A stretch of DNA of 64,000 bases from Brasilonema sennae CENA114 (GCF_006968745.1 NZ_CP030118.1:3670674-3734673), one strand, 5' to 3'; counted from the stretch's first letter, positions 8,645 to 17,287 are shown. Numbers and translations: made by a program. The notes: generated by a model from the sequence alone, not told the origin.

Positions 8645-10006
8645 TTACACCCTTATACCCTGCCCTACGGGCATCTTACGACGACTAGATGAATCAACAC
8701 CTGCCATTTTGCGGTACTTGGTCACGGTTCTGCGAGCGATGGGTAGACCAAACCGCAACTTAATCCACTGTGCCAATTGGTCATCACTATAAGGCTTTGC
8801 AGGAGATTCTTCTTGAATTAGTTGCTGAATGAACTGCTGTATTTGTTGTGGGGTGTGTCCACCAACACGAGCAGGTGTGCAAAGCTTTTGTAACGGTACA
8901 ATCTGGCTTGGTTGTCCACCAATTAACAGATATCGCTCGCGCACAATCCGACTGATAGTTGCATTTGAGAGTCCCACCGCTTGAGCAACCATTTGTTGTG
9001 GTGTAGGAACAAGATCCAACGCGTCTCGACTGGAAAGAAAAGCTTGCTGACGAGCAACCAAAAACTCTCCCACTTTCAAGAGATTATCTTGCCATTGGTT
9101 CAATGCAGTGAGTAAAGAACGAGCTTTCTGCAACAGAACTTCCAGTCGTTGAGTTTCTTTGGTTTTACGATGTGGGCGGTTGAGAACAGCAACAGCTTCC
9201 TCATCCAGGTAGAAATCTCGACTCACCTCGTAAGCTAACATAACTTGCCAACCGCCTGCATGAGGTTCTGCTTTCAAATCGGGGGTGACAATTGGTGCGG
9301 GGCTGTGACTAAAGTTCCTGGCTGGTCGAGGTTCTAGCGTTTGAATCTGGCGAATAGCACTCTTGAGTGTTTCAGAATCAAGACTAGATCTTGTCTGTCG
9401 CAGCTTTTGCAGTAGCGCATCTCGGTGACATTGTGCCTCAGTGGAATTGCTGACACAAGCTGCTATCTCCTCTAAATAATCCCTGACTAATAGTGTTGCT
9501 AAATTTTCGGGTTGATTTGGAAGTTGTAATAAGAGACATTCTTGAAGCGATCGCGCACCAATCCCCAGCGGATCCAAACCTTGCAAATCAGGAATCACCC
9601 CTTCTAGTTCGCTAATAGAAAATCCACTACCCGCCGCCCAAACTTGCGGTGATTCTTCTAAGTAGCCAGATGGAGATAACCATTCAATCAAGTAAAGTAA
9701 GGCTTTTTGCTGCCGAGAAGATAGGTTAAGGGCTGAAATTTGTCCTTGCAGATGTTCTTGAAGACTAAGTTCTGCCGCTGGTGGAGTGTACCAATCTGGT
9801 AAAACATCTGACACCAGAGTTTCTTTATTGCCAGAACTCGTCGTGCTGCGCAAAAAAGGATTTTGTTCAACTTCATTTCTAACATGCTTAATAACCCGTC
9901 GATGATCCAAGGGCAGCAGCTGCACAAGATAGCGCAAGCTTGGATAAAGGACTGCTTGAGTCTCTAAGTGGGTTTCTACCGAAGGTGTGGATATGAGTGC
10001 AGACAT
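8645..10006 (-). CDS. rpoN: RNA polymerase sigma-54 factor
   Basis: Alternative sigma factor that recognises -24/-12 promoters and needs an AAA+ activator to open them. All regions are present in 453 residues. Region I (about 10-52) is Leu/Gln-rich (LPSLRYLVQLLPL...VEQNPFL). The core-binding domain is at about 75-250 (LSLQEHLQGQI, LSPSGYLEE, LDPLGIGARSLQECLLLQL). The HTH is near 345-365 (GLSNATISRIVRERYL). The RpoN box ARRTVTKYR is at 424-432 (usual form ARRTVAKYR). It is the last gene of a kinase-regulator-rpoN operon, starting 12 nt after the regulator's stop with AGGAG overlapping that stop codon. Sigma-54 is generally reported as absent from cyanobacteria, so its presence here is remarkable. 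The usual acidic region II is short. Confidence 0.92.
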   Translation of the reverse strand: MSALISTPSVETHLETQAVLYPSLRYLVQLLPLDHRRVIKHVRNEVEQNPFLRSTTSSGNKETLVSDVLPDWYTPPAAELSLQEHLQGQISALNLSSRQQKALLYLIEWLSPSGYLEESPQVWAAGSGFSISELEGVIPDLQGLDPLGIGARSLQECLLLQLPNQPENLATLLVRDYLEEIAACVSNSTEAQCHRDALLQKLRQTRSSLDSETLKSAIRQIQTLEPRPARNFSHSPAPIVTPDLKAEPHAGGWQVMLAYEVSRDFYLDEEAVAVLNRPHRKTKETQRLEVLLQKARSLLTALNQWQDNLLKVGEFLVARQQAFLSSRDALDLVPTPQQMVAQAVGLSNATISRIVRERYLLIGGQPSQIVPLQKLCTPARVGGHTPQQIQQFIQQLIQEESPAKPYSDDQLAQWIKLRFGLPIARRTVTKYRKMAGVDSSSRRKMPVGQGIRV

Positions 10007-10018
10007 GACTTTCTGCTC

Positions 10019-11200
10019 CTATTGTGGTTGTGACTCTTGACTCAAAATCAGATGATCTGGTAATATTGTTCTTCCACCGGAAAGCACTGCAGCACGTTCC
10101 AGTGTGTTTTGCAATTCACGTACATTTCCGGGAAAATGGTAGCTTGTGAGTTTCTCCATTGCTGCCATTGTGAGTGCTAAACGCTTGAGTCCTCGACGTA
10201 AGGCAATGGTGCTCAAAAAGTACTGGGTTAGCTGTTCCAGATCTTCAGGGCGATCGCGCAATGGTGGCATATCAATCCGCACTACGTTGAAACGATAGTA
10301 CAAATCTTCGCGAAATTGGTTATGCCTAACCATCTGCTCTAAATTCCGGTTAGTAGCGGCGAGAATCCGTACGTCTACAGTACGAGTTTGGTTACTTCCG
10401 AGCCGTTCAAAGGAGTGGTCTTGTAAGACACGCAACAACTTACCCTGAATCACAGGGCTAAGCTCCCCGACTTCATCTAGAAAAATGGTACCACAGTTTG
10501 CTTGTTCAAAGCGACCAATTCGCAGGTGATTTGCTCCGGTAAAAGCACCTTTTTCATGTCCGAATAACTCAGCTTCTAGCAAATGTTCTGGGAGGGCGGC
10601 ACAGTTGACTTTCACCAATGGTCCCTTACGACGGGGACTGGTAGTATGGAGTGTGGAAGCGACTAATTCTTTACCAGTGCCTGACTCTCCGGTGATAAGA
10701 ACAGTGGTGTTTCCAGGAGCAACGCGTCCGATGAGTTTGAAGACTTCTTGCATGGCGGGCGATCGCCCCAATAACTCATCCGACTGATCCAAACTCTGCA
10801 AGTGCGACTCTCCCAGTTTATACACAGGTTCTTGGTGATGCGCAAGTGCCTTTTGGGTGATATTAACTAAGTCTTCTAAATCAAAAGGTTTGCTTAGGTA
10901 ATCGTAAGCACCCAACTGCATGGCTTCAATTGCTGTACGACTTGTACCGTAAGCAGTCATGACGATGACAGGTAACTCAAACAGTCTTTGTTCTAGAGTT
11001 TTTAGGACTGTGATTCCTTGGGTTTTGGGCATTTTTAAATCTAGGAAGACTAAATCAGGATGAGTTGTGTTGTCAGTGAGGAGTTTTAAACCCTGTTCTC
11101 CATCTGCTGCTTGGAGGACTTCGTAGCCTTCGTCTTGAAGAATTTGGGCGATCGCCTGCCGCAGTGCTTTTTCATCATCAATAATCAGAATTTTAGCCAT
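10019..11200 (-). CDS. NtrC-family sigma-54 activator (REC-AAA+), lacking the C-terminal HTH
   Basis: Response regulator that, when phosphorylated, should remodel sigma-54 holoenzyme by ATP hydrolysis. The receiver domain is at 1-120, with Asp54 as phosphoacceptor in VFLDLKMP, Thr83 and Lys104. The AAA+ domain runs from about 145 to 375: Walker A GESGTGKE at 171-178, the sigma-54 contact loop GAFTGA at 218-223, Walker B IFLDEVGEL, and PPLRDRPED. The protein ends at 393 just after HFPGNVRELQNTLERA and a short tail, so the Fis-type HTH of NtrC, ZraR and AtoC is absent. The rpoN start 12 nt downstream leaves no room for a lost exon or frameshift. HTH-less activators (Chlamydia CtcC, Helicobacter FlgR) work from solution in small regulons. 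Confidence 0.93.
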   Translation of the reverse strand: MAKILIIDDEKALRQAIAQILQDEGYEVLQAADGEQGLKLLTDNTTHPDLVFLDLKMPKTQGITVLKTLEQRLFELPVIVMTAYGTSRTAIEAMQLGAYDYLSKPFDLEDLVNITQKALAHHQEPVYKLGESHLQSLDQSDELLGRSPAMQEVFKLIGRVAPGNTTVLITGESGTGKELVASTLHTTSPRRKGPLVKVNCAALPEHLLEAELFGHEKGAFTGANHLRIGRFEQANCGTIFLDEVGELSPVIQGKLLRVLQDHSFERLGSNQTRTVDVRILAATNRNLEQMVRHNQFREDLYYRFNVVRIDMPPLRDRPEDLEQLTQYFLSTIALRRGLKRLALTMAAMEKLTSYHFPGNVRELQNTLERAAVLSGGRTILPDHLILSQESQPQ

Positions 11201-11296
11201 TTTCTATTTTGCTGAGAAATTTGGAAGAGAAAACGAACCGCGAAGGACGCAAAGGACGCAAAGAAAGAAAAGTTTGAGAGAGTTTTTGCGTAAGTT

Positions 11297-12754
11297 TTAA
11301 GGTAAATAAATACTAAATCGTGTTTTTCCAGGAGATGATTCCACTTGGATGTATCCCCCATGTCGAGTTACAATTTCATGACTGATTGAGAGTCCCAGTC
11401 CTGTTCCTTCTGGTTTGGTGGAATAGAATGGATCAAAAATACGTTCTTGCTCTTCTGGTGGTAAACCTGCTCCTTTATCTTCTACCCAAGCGACAAAGTA
11501 ACGATCTTTTTGCTGATTTTTAACGTCTGATTCCTTTTCCACTCCCACGGTTACTTGTTGTCCTTCAGGGCTAGCTTGAATGGCATTGAGAATCAAATTG
11601 ACCATCACTTGTCCGAGTTCGCGGCGACGCAAGGGAATTTCTCGTATTGGGTGAGTGGGAGTTTGGTAGACTAAATCTACTCCTTGTTCTTCGGCTTTGA
11701 GACGCAACAGCGAGACGGATTCCAAAACAATTTCCTCTAGCGATGTCAGAACTAGAGCTTCCTGCTGCTGATTTTTGTCAAAATATAAAAGTCTCTGTAC
11801 AAGATGCTCCAGACGGTCTACTTGTTCTAGCAGACTATCAATAGGCAATGTGGTTAAGCCTTGCTTTCGCAGTTGACGATCAGTGTACTGTAAATTGAGA
11901 CGCATACTAGCAAGGGGATTGCGGATTTCGTGAGCAACACCCGCGACTAGCTGTCCTAGTGAAGCCAGTCGTTCTACACGATGCAAACGCTGCTCCAACT
12001 CTTGACGACGGGCCTGCATTGTGTTGATAGCCGCTCCCAACATTCCCATCTCAGCAGGTAGGGGTGGAATTTCATTTGCCTGATTCGCTTCCATTGCCTT
12101 AATGCTTTGTTGTAGCCGTTGCACACCCCACTGTAATTGGAGCGCAATGGCAAAAGTCCAAAAACCCACCACCAAAATTCCCAAGACAACTGGTACGCTA
12201 AAAATTTTTTGCTGGCTGTCTTTTGTGCGAGGTATCCGTTTCATTGTCCATACTGCCCCCCAGGCTGACAGAGGATCTGCGCGCACCAGCACAACGTCTA
12301 GCTTAGGACGTAGCACCAATTCTTGGGGCAATCCTTGACTTGTCGCCTGTCGTGCCAGTTGGAGAATTGTGTCTCGTTCTGCTGGTGGAATATCGCTTTT
12401 GGGCACAGGTGCACCGTGTGTGGGATAAGCATAGCCCAGAAGTTGATCTCTTTCTAACAGGTAAAAGCCACCTTCAACTCGCCCAAAGTTCGCTAGTACT
12501 TCAGTGGAAAGCTCTTGTAAAGGTCTATTTATTTTTCGTTTGGGAACTCCCATCTCAAAAAGACCTGATTCCCAAAACAGTTTGATTAAATGCGTGTTGG
12601 CTCTGGCAAGTTCTTGCTGATTACGAGCCACCACTGCGCCTTCAAAACTTTCAAACAGTTGCACTAACAGCAATAGTGCCACCCCGCTTAAACCTAGAAA
12701 TAGAATACTTAAAATAGTTAGCTGTTGCCGCAATGTCCAGCGTCGGAGTTTCAT
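11297..12754 (-). CDS. Membrane sensor histidine kinase, cognate to the sigma-54 activator
   Basis: A 485-residue kinase of the AtoS/ZraS/NtrB type. Membrane span 1 is at about 13-32, a periplasmic sensor segment covers about 33-183, and span 2 is at about 186-206. A HAMP-like linker (LQQSIKAMEAN...LGAAINTM) leads into HisKA with His275 in AGVAHEIRNPLAS. The HATPase_c domain has an N box (VMVNLILNAIQAS), DKGAGLPP, FDPFYSTKPEGTGLGLSI and a short ending. It is the promoter-proximal gene of the kinase-regulator-rpoN operon, with a 96-bp gap to the regulator. The periplasmic domain has no family I recognise, so the signal is unknown; an envelope signal is plausible. The ATG is 88 bp from the divergent sigma-54 promoter. 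Confidence 0.9.
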   Translation of the reverse strand: MKLRRWTLRQQLTILSILFLGLSGVALLLLVQLFESFEGAVVARNQQELARANTHLIKLFWESGLFEMGVPKRKINRPLQELSTEVLANFGRVEGGFYLLERDQLLGYAYPTHGAPVPKSDIPPAERDTILQLARQATSQGLPQELVLRPKLDVVLVRADPLSAWGAVWTMKRIPRTKDSQQKIFSVPVVLGILVVGFWTFAIALQLQWGVQRLQQSIKAMEANQANEIPPLPAEMGMLGAAINTMQARRQELEQRLHRVERLASLGQLVAGVAHEIRNPLASMRLNLQYTDRQLRKQGLTTLPIDSLLEQVDRLEHLVQRLLYFDKNQQQEALVLTSLEEIVLESVSLLRLKAEEQGVDLVYQTPTHPIREIPLRRRELGQVMVNLILNAIQASPEGQQVTVGVEKESDVKNQQKDRYFVAWVEDKGAGLPPEEQERIFDPFYSTKPEGTGLGLSISHEIVTRHGGYIQVESSPGKTRFSIYLP

Positions 12755-12782
12755 TAAAGATTGGGTTCATTGAAGGGTGATC

Positions 12783-12800
12783 TGTGTCAATAGTGTCACA
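12783..12800. promoter_or_regulatory. Imperfect palindrome between kinase gene and sigma-54 promoter
   Basis: TGTGTCAATAGTGTCACA matches its own reverse complement at 14 of 18 positions and ends 42 bp before the -24 element at 12843. It could be an operator for either the divergent kinase operon or the membrane-protein gene. The nearby activator has no HTH, so another protein would have to bind it. Confidence 0.3.
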
Positions 12801-12842
12801 TATCTTATCCTGCCTTACTCAAATGCATCTAGCCTGTATCTT

Positions 12843-12858
12843 TGGCACGATTTTTGCA
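12843..12858 (+). promoter_or_regulatory. Sigma-54 (-24/-12) promoter
   Basis: TGGCACGATTTTTGCA is a perfect TGGCACG-N4-TTGCW element, identical to the copy at 4011-4026. It points toward the 12938 gene, 80 bp from its ATG, and lies in the divergent region beside the kinase-regulator-rpoN operon, making the link between factor and promoter local. Confidence 0.82.
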
Positions 12859-12937
12859 CAACATAATTGTGAACCAGGCATTGTGTAGCAGATACATGCC
12901 TGACAATCACTTCTGATCTATTCACGGAGACTTTACC

Positions 12938-13897
12938 ATGAATCATCCCAATGATCGTATATCTAGTCAAACGGCTGCTGATGCATTTGCTCTTGCTGCT
13001 AAGTTGCAGGCGCAGCGACATCAAGATTACTCAACTGCAGAATTGATGCAGGCAGCAGCAGAAGCAAATATTTCACCAGAAGCTCTTCAGGAAGCATTAA
13101 AATTGATGCAGGCAAAACAGATGGAAGACCAGACGCAAAGGGATAAGCTGCGGCTGATGCTTGGTAGTGGGGCTGTGGGGGTGGCGATCGCCCTCAGTAG
13201 TATGTGGGCTTACACTGCCATGACTAGAAATCCAGCTTGGAGTGCAACCTCATCTGAAATCAATGCAGTACAACCAAATCCTCGCAATGCTAACCAGCTA
13301 ACTGCAAGTACTTCACAGCCCCCAGATTCACCACCAGTTCCTCTAGACAATAATGCAACCACATTGACAGGTAAAATTCAGCAATACCTCCTCAACCCTG
13401 AAGGTAGAGTGGATGGGTTATTGCTCAACAATGGACTGCAAGTGAAAGTTCCACCACACCTGAACAGAAATTTAGTTGCACAAGTCAGTCTAGGAACTGA
13501 GATTAGCGTCACAGGTAAAACCGGCGTGTCCACATCCTTTGGACAAGAAATCAAAGCAAGGGAAATCACGAATCGTCAAACCCAACAGACAATCACAAAC
13601 AAAGCAATTGCTGACGCACCCCCCCCAGCACCAACTCCCACTGATTACAGCAGTTTATCAGCCGAAGGAAAAGCCCAAAAATGGTTGGTTGGACATCGAG
13701 GAGAAATCAATGGCGTGATTCTCTCTTCAGGAGTACAAGTGAAGTTTCCACCTCATATTGGCAATCAACTTGTTGATACGGCTCAAGTTGGTGACAAAGT
13801 ACAAGTGCAGGGTTTTGGTACTCGCAATAAATACGGGGAAGTTATTAAAGCTACTACGTTAAAGGTGAATGAACGTAGTGTGGGTGTTGCTCCTTAA
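12938..13897 (+). CDS. Membrane-anchored protein with two repeated beta-rich domains, probable sigma-54 target
   Basis: A 319-residue protein. Residues 1-65 are helical (AADAFALAAKLQAQ, YSTAELMQAAAEANISPEALQEAL), one membrane span is at about 67-88 (MLGSGAVGVAIALSSMWAYTAM), and the outer part carries two similar domains of about 65 residues joined by Pro-rich linkers. Domain 1 is at about 145-215 (GKIQQYLLNPEGRVDGLLLNNGLQVKVPPHL) and domain 2 at about 240-310 (GKAQKWLVGHRGEINGVILSSGVQVKFPPHI). Each has the strand pattern of an OB-like fold. No enzyme motif is seen. A consensus sigma-54 promoter precedes it and CACGGAG serves as ribosome-binding site. It is divergent from the sensor kinase and may be the main output of the module. 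Confidence 0.8.
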   Translation: MNHPNDRISSQTAADAFALAAKLQAQRHQDYSTAELMQAAAEANISPEALQEALKLMQAKQMEDQTQRDKLRLMLGSGAVGVAIALSSMWAYTAMTRNPAWSATSSEINAVQPNPRNANQLTASTSQPPDSPPVPLDNNATTLTGKIQQYLLNPEGRVDGLLLNNGLQVKVPPHLNRNLVAQVSLGTEISVTGKTGVSTSFGQEIKAREITNRQTQQTITNKAIADAPPPAPTPTDYSSLSAEGKAQKWLVGHRGEINGVILSSGVQVKFPPHIGNQLVDTAQVGDKVQVQGFGTRNKYGEVIKATTLKVNERSVGVAP

Positions 13898-13986
13898 AAA
13901 AAGTTAAGGAATCCAAAAGACGCCAGGAAAATGACTAATGACTGCCAAAACATCGTTAACTTGATTTGTACCAACCTAAGCTCATC

Positions 13987-14676
13987 ATGAATAATCAACC
14001 TTCAGAAACAAGAAACAGCGCTAGACAGTTCGCGAAAATTTACATTGATTGTGGTGATCCTTTAGGTTGGTTTGAAGCACTATATTTAGCTGCTAATGAG
14101 AATCCTTATGTAATTCCTTGGGCTGATATGAAGCCAAATCCGAATATACTAGCTTGGATTGATAAAAAAGCACCGTCTTTTTTCCAGGGTTTACAAGTTC
14201 TTGTAGTTGGATGTGGACTTGGAGATGATGCAGAAAAATTTGCTGAACTTGGTTGTCATGTAGTTGCGTTTGATATTTCTTTGACGGCTATCAAGTGGTG
14301 TCAGCAACGCTTTCCATTATCATCAGTGAAGTATGTTGCGGCAGATTTACTTAAACCTCCAACTGAGTGGAATCAGTCGTTTGATCTTGTTATTGAAGCA
14401 TATACTTTACAAGTTTTACCTCCTGACATTCGTACATCTGCACTAGAAAAAATAGCTAGTTTTGTTCGACCGCAAGGTAGGTTACTAATTGTTGCACGTG
14501 GACGCGATGAAGAAAATCCACCTGGTACAATGCCATGGCCACTTACGAAAACAGAACTTTCCGAGGATGCTGTTGGGTTAAATGCTATCTCTCCTTTAGA
14601 AGACTACTTTGATAATGAAGTACCACCCGTCAGGCGATTTAGAATCGAATTTATCAATCATAATTATCTGGTATAA
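13987..14676 (+). CDS. SAM-dependent methyltransferase, class I (TPMT-like)
   Basis: About 229 residues with a class I Rossmann SAM-binding core. Motif I is VLVVGCGLGDDAEKFAELG, followed by the acidic motif II VVAFDIS, DLLKPP and FDLVIEAYTLQVLPP. The N-terminus (YIDCGDPLGWFEALYLAANEN...VIPWADMKPNP) resembles thiopurine-methyltransferase-like proteins common in cyanobacteria. The substrate is unknown. A TTG at 13966 would add seven residues; I choose ATG 13987. It stands alone after the sigma-54-linked membrane protein gene and need not belong to that module. Confidence 0.85.
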   Translation: MNNQPSETRNSARQFAKIYIDCGDPLGWFEALYLAANENPYVIPWADMKPNPNILAWIDKKAPSFFQGLQVLVVGCGLGDDAEKFAELGCHVVAFDISLTAIKWCQQRFPLSSVKYVAADLLKPPTEWNQSFDLVIEAYTLQVLPPDIRTSALEKIASFVRPQGRLLIVARGRDEENPPGTMPWPLTKTELSEDAVGLNAISPLEDYFDNEVPPVRRFRIEFINHNYLV

Positions 14677-15104
14677 ACTGAAGCTAAATAACTATAAAAT
14701 TATAGATTTGTTTAAACTTTTGAGGTAAAAAATATATGAGTCATCTTTCACTTGTAAAAAGAAGAAAGTACATTTGTATATTATTCTTCTCTATTAAGTG
14801 TTTCCTACCTCAACGAGTAATTTCACAACTTCTGGACGGATTGCTATAGAACTCATATTTAATTTTGACAAAATTAGGTACATTTTCTGTTAAGTGTTAA
14901 GCCTTGCATACCTCCACTTTATCAATTCACAAAATCAAACAGGCTTCCTAATATATCAATTTGATGTCAGATGACAAATGCAACTCCTAAGCGAAAATTA
15001 GCAAATTCAGCTTTTTTATATCTTCTATATCCTGATGTAGATACACTCCTCAGTTGTTGGCGTCAGAATTAAGCAGTGACACCATACTAGGAAATCATTC
15101 ACTC
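14677..15104. other. Intergenic region with a fragment of a dispersed repeat
   Basis: AT-rich gap of 428 bp. I see no gene or strong hairpin. It holds TCAATTCACAAAATCAAAC (about 14924-14942) and, about 130 bp upstream, GTTTCCTACCTCAACGAGT. Both pieces recur fused together at 58854-58906, so this is a decayed or rearranged copy of a short dispersed repeat. Confidence 0.4.
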
Positions 15105-15842
15105 ATGTCAGAAGATCAACGTATAGAAGAAAAAATGCTTTCCCGCGAAGCTGAGAAGCAACTTTCTAAACAGCTAGATACAGCAGACAAAATAGACGTA
15201 GATATACAAACTGATTTCCTGAAATTATTGCAGGGTATGGTAGATGGAGTTTCTGTTGAAGGTCAGGGACTGGTCAAACAAGATATTCGCATACAGGAAA
15301 TCAAGCTGCAAATAGATAACGTCGCAGTTAATCCATTCAGTGTTCTCTTTGGTCAAGTTGAACTGAATGAACCAGTTAATATCACTACTCGTGTTGTCAT
15401 GACAGAAAAAGATATTAACCGTGCTATGATTTCCGAGTTTATCCGTAGCAAGATGCCAACTTTTAAGTTTAATGCCGATGGTAAAACTGTATCTTTATAT
15501 CCAGAGGAGATACAAATGAAGCTACTAGAGGATAACAAAATGACAGTGGCGTTAAAAGTGACATTAACAGAGGATGGAAATACTCGTCCATTAAGTTTTA
15601 CAGCACAATATTCCCCACGTACCGACGAAAAACCTATCATTTTAGAATATTTTAACTGCACTCAAGGAGAAGGAATTTCACTTGAAGTCGTTGTTGCGTT
15701 AATGCAAAAAGTGAAAGAATTGGTAAAATTACCAAGTTTTAAATATGAAAATATCGTGTTACAAATCAGAAAAATGGAAATACAAAAAGAGATTATGATA
15801 CTTTTGGTAGATGCTCGTTTAAAAAAACTTCCATCCTTCTGA
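15105..15842 (+). CDS. DUF2993 (LmeA-family) phospholipid-binding-like protein
   Basis: About 245 residues matching the cyanobacterial DUF2993 pattern: an N-terminal region with DFLKLLQGMVDGVSVEGQGL, then DIRIQEIKLQIDNVAVNPFSVLFGQVEL, MTEKDINRAMISEF and KLPSFKYENIVLQIRKMEI. The actinobacterial relative LmeA is an envelope phospholipid-binding protein in mannan elongation. In cyanobacteria the role is unproved, and I see no signal peptide here. The open frame extends upstream to a TTG at 15054. I choose ATG 15105 (MSEDQRIEEKM), preceded by TAGGAAA at a somewhat long distance. It is monocistronic. Confidence 0.75.
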   Translation: MSEDQRIEEKMLSREAEKQLSKQLDTADKIDVDIQTDFLKLLQGMVDGVSVEGQGLVKQDIRIQEIKLQIDNVAVNPFSVLFGQVELNEPVNITTRVVMTEKDINRAMISEFIRSKMPTFKFNADGKTVSLYPEEIQMKLLEDNKMTVALKVTLTEDGNTRPLSFTAQYSPRTDEKPIILEYFNCTQGEGISLEVVVALMQKVKELVKLPSFKYENIVLQIRKMEIQKEIMILLVDARLKKLPSF

Positions 15843-16027
15843 GATTTTTGAAGTTTTGATTCAGAAAAAGACGTACATCAACTAAGTTGTAAAAAGTAAA
15901 TACCTTTGCATATGCTGTATCTGCTTAACTGCTGCATAGGAAAATAGACCTAAAACTGTACTTTTAGAGATATAGACAGCTCTAAATTTCAATGATGAAA
16001 TAAGATTGGTTTGATCGAGTTATATTT

Positions 16028-17287
16028 ATGGATGAAAAAAGTAGAGAACCAAGTCAGAAAAGTTTAATATCACTCGATTTCTTAAATCTTTTTCTATCAG
16101 ATGTACGTGATGGCGTTGGTCCATATTTAGCTATTTTTTTGAAAGCTTCAGAAAATTGGCATCCAGCCGATATTGGAATTGCAATGTCCGCTTCAACTGT
16201 TGCAACAGTCATTGCACAGACACCAGCAGGTGGGTTGGTAGATAGATTGCGTCAAAAACGAATGTTGATTGTGGCGGGTGCGACGCTTGTATCTATTGGT
16301 TGTATTGTAATAGCACTGTTACCGAGTTTTCCGGTAGTTATTGGTGGTCAAATTTTAATTGGTTTAGCAGCGGCTGTGTTTCCACCGGCGATCGCCGCTA
16401 TTAGTTTAGGACTAGTAGGACATAATAAATTTGATCGCCGAGTTGGTCGCAATGAGGCGTTTAATCATGGGGGTAATGTACTTGCAGCAGTTTTGGCTGG
16501 TGTGGTAGGTCATTTTATTACTCGCAAAGGCATCTTTTTTCTGGTTGCAGCAATGGCGGGGGCTAGTGCAGTCGCCGTTTCGAGGATTCGTGAAAAGGAA
16601 ATTGACCATGAATTAGCGCGTGGGGCTGCAGCAGAGGATGAGGACACTCCAGAAAAAGAGGGGCATCAAGTCTCTGGGTTTATGCAGTTGTTTAGCGATC
16701 GCCGCATACTTTTATTTTGTCTTGCAGTAATTCTGTTTCACTTTGCCAATGCGGCGATGTTACCACTCGTCGGTCAAAGACTCTCAGAAGGCAAAGCTAC
16801 AGGAGCTACACTTTATATGTCAGCTTGCATGATCGTAGCTCAGTTGGTGATGATTCCTTCTGCTAGTTTGGCTGGTCGTTTGGCCCATACTGCCAGAAAA
16901 CCTGTCTTTTTGCTTGCCTTTGCTGTGTTGCCAATTCGTGGTGTACTTTATACTCTAACGGATAATCCTTATTTTTTGGTTTCTGTACAGATTTTAGATG
17001 GAGTTGCTGGCGGTATTTTCGGAGTACTTTCTGTACTCATGGTTGCGGATTTAACTAAGGGCACAGGTCGGTTTAATATCACACAAGGAGCATTAAATAC
17101 TGCTATTGGTATAGGTGCTGGTCTGAGTAATCTGATAGCTGGGTTTGTTGTGGAAAAGGCTGGCTACAATACTGCTTTTTTGGGCTTGGCTGCGATCGCC
17201 GCTGTTGCTACTGTTATTTTCTGGATGTTGGTACCAGAAACCAAAGGTTCACACAAAGCACAATCTTTGGTTTCAAGCGAGTCTTGA
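16028..17287 (+). CDS. Major facilitator superfamily transporter
   Basis: A 419-residue integral membrane protein with 12 predicted spans in two bundles. The cytoplasmic loop after span 2 has the MFS signature GGLVDRLRQKRM, and a charged central loop (EKEIDHELARGAAAEDEDTPEKEG) separates the halves. The N-terminus (DFLNLFLSDVRDGVGPYLAIFL) is typical of a cyanobacterial MFS group of unknown substrate. The ATG at 16028 is the only good start. It is followed 211 bp later by crtO on the same strand; there is no evidence of a functional link. Confidence 0.88.
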   Translation: MDEKSREPSQKSLISLDFLNLFLSDVRDGVGPYLAIFLKASENWHPADIGIAMSASTVATVIAQTPAGGLVDRLRQKRMLIVAGATLVSIGCIVIALLPSFPVVIGGQILIGLAAAVFPPAIAAISLGLVGHNKFDRRVGRNEAFNHGGNVLAAVLAGVVGHFITRKGIFFLVAAMAGASAVAVSRIREKEIDHELARGAAAEDEDTPEKEGHQVSGFMQLFSDRRILLFCLAVILFHFANAAMLPLVGQRLSEGKATGATLYMSACMIVAQLVMIPSASLAGRLAHTARKPVFLLAFAVLPIRGVLYTLTDNPYFLVSVQILDGVAGGIFGVLSVLMVADLTKGTGRFNITQGALNTAIGIGAGLSNLIAGFVVEKAGYNTAFLGLAAIAAVATVIFWMLVPETKGSHKAQSLVSSES

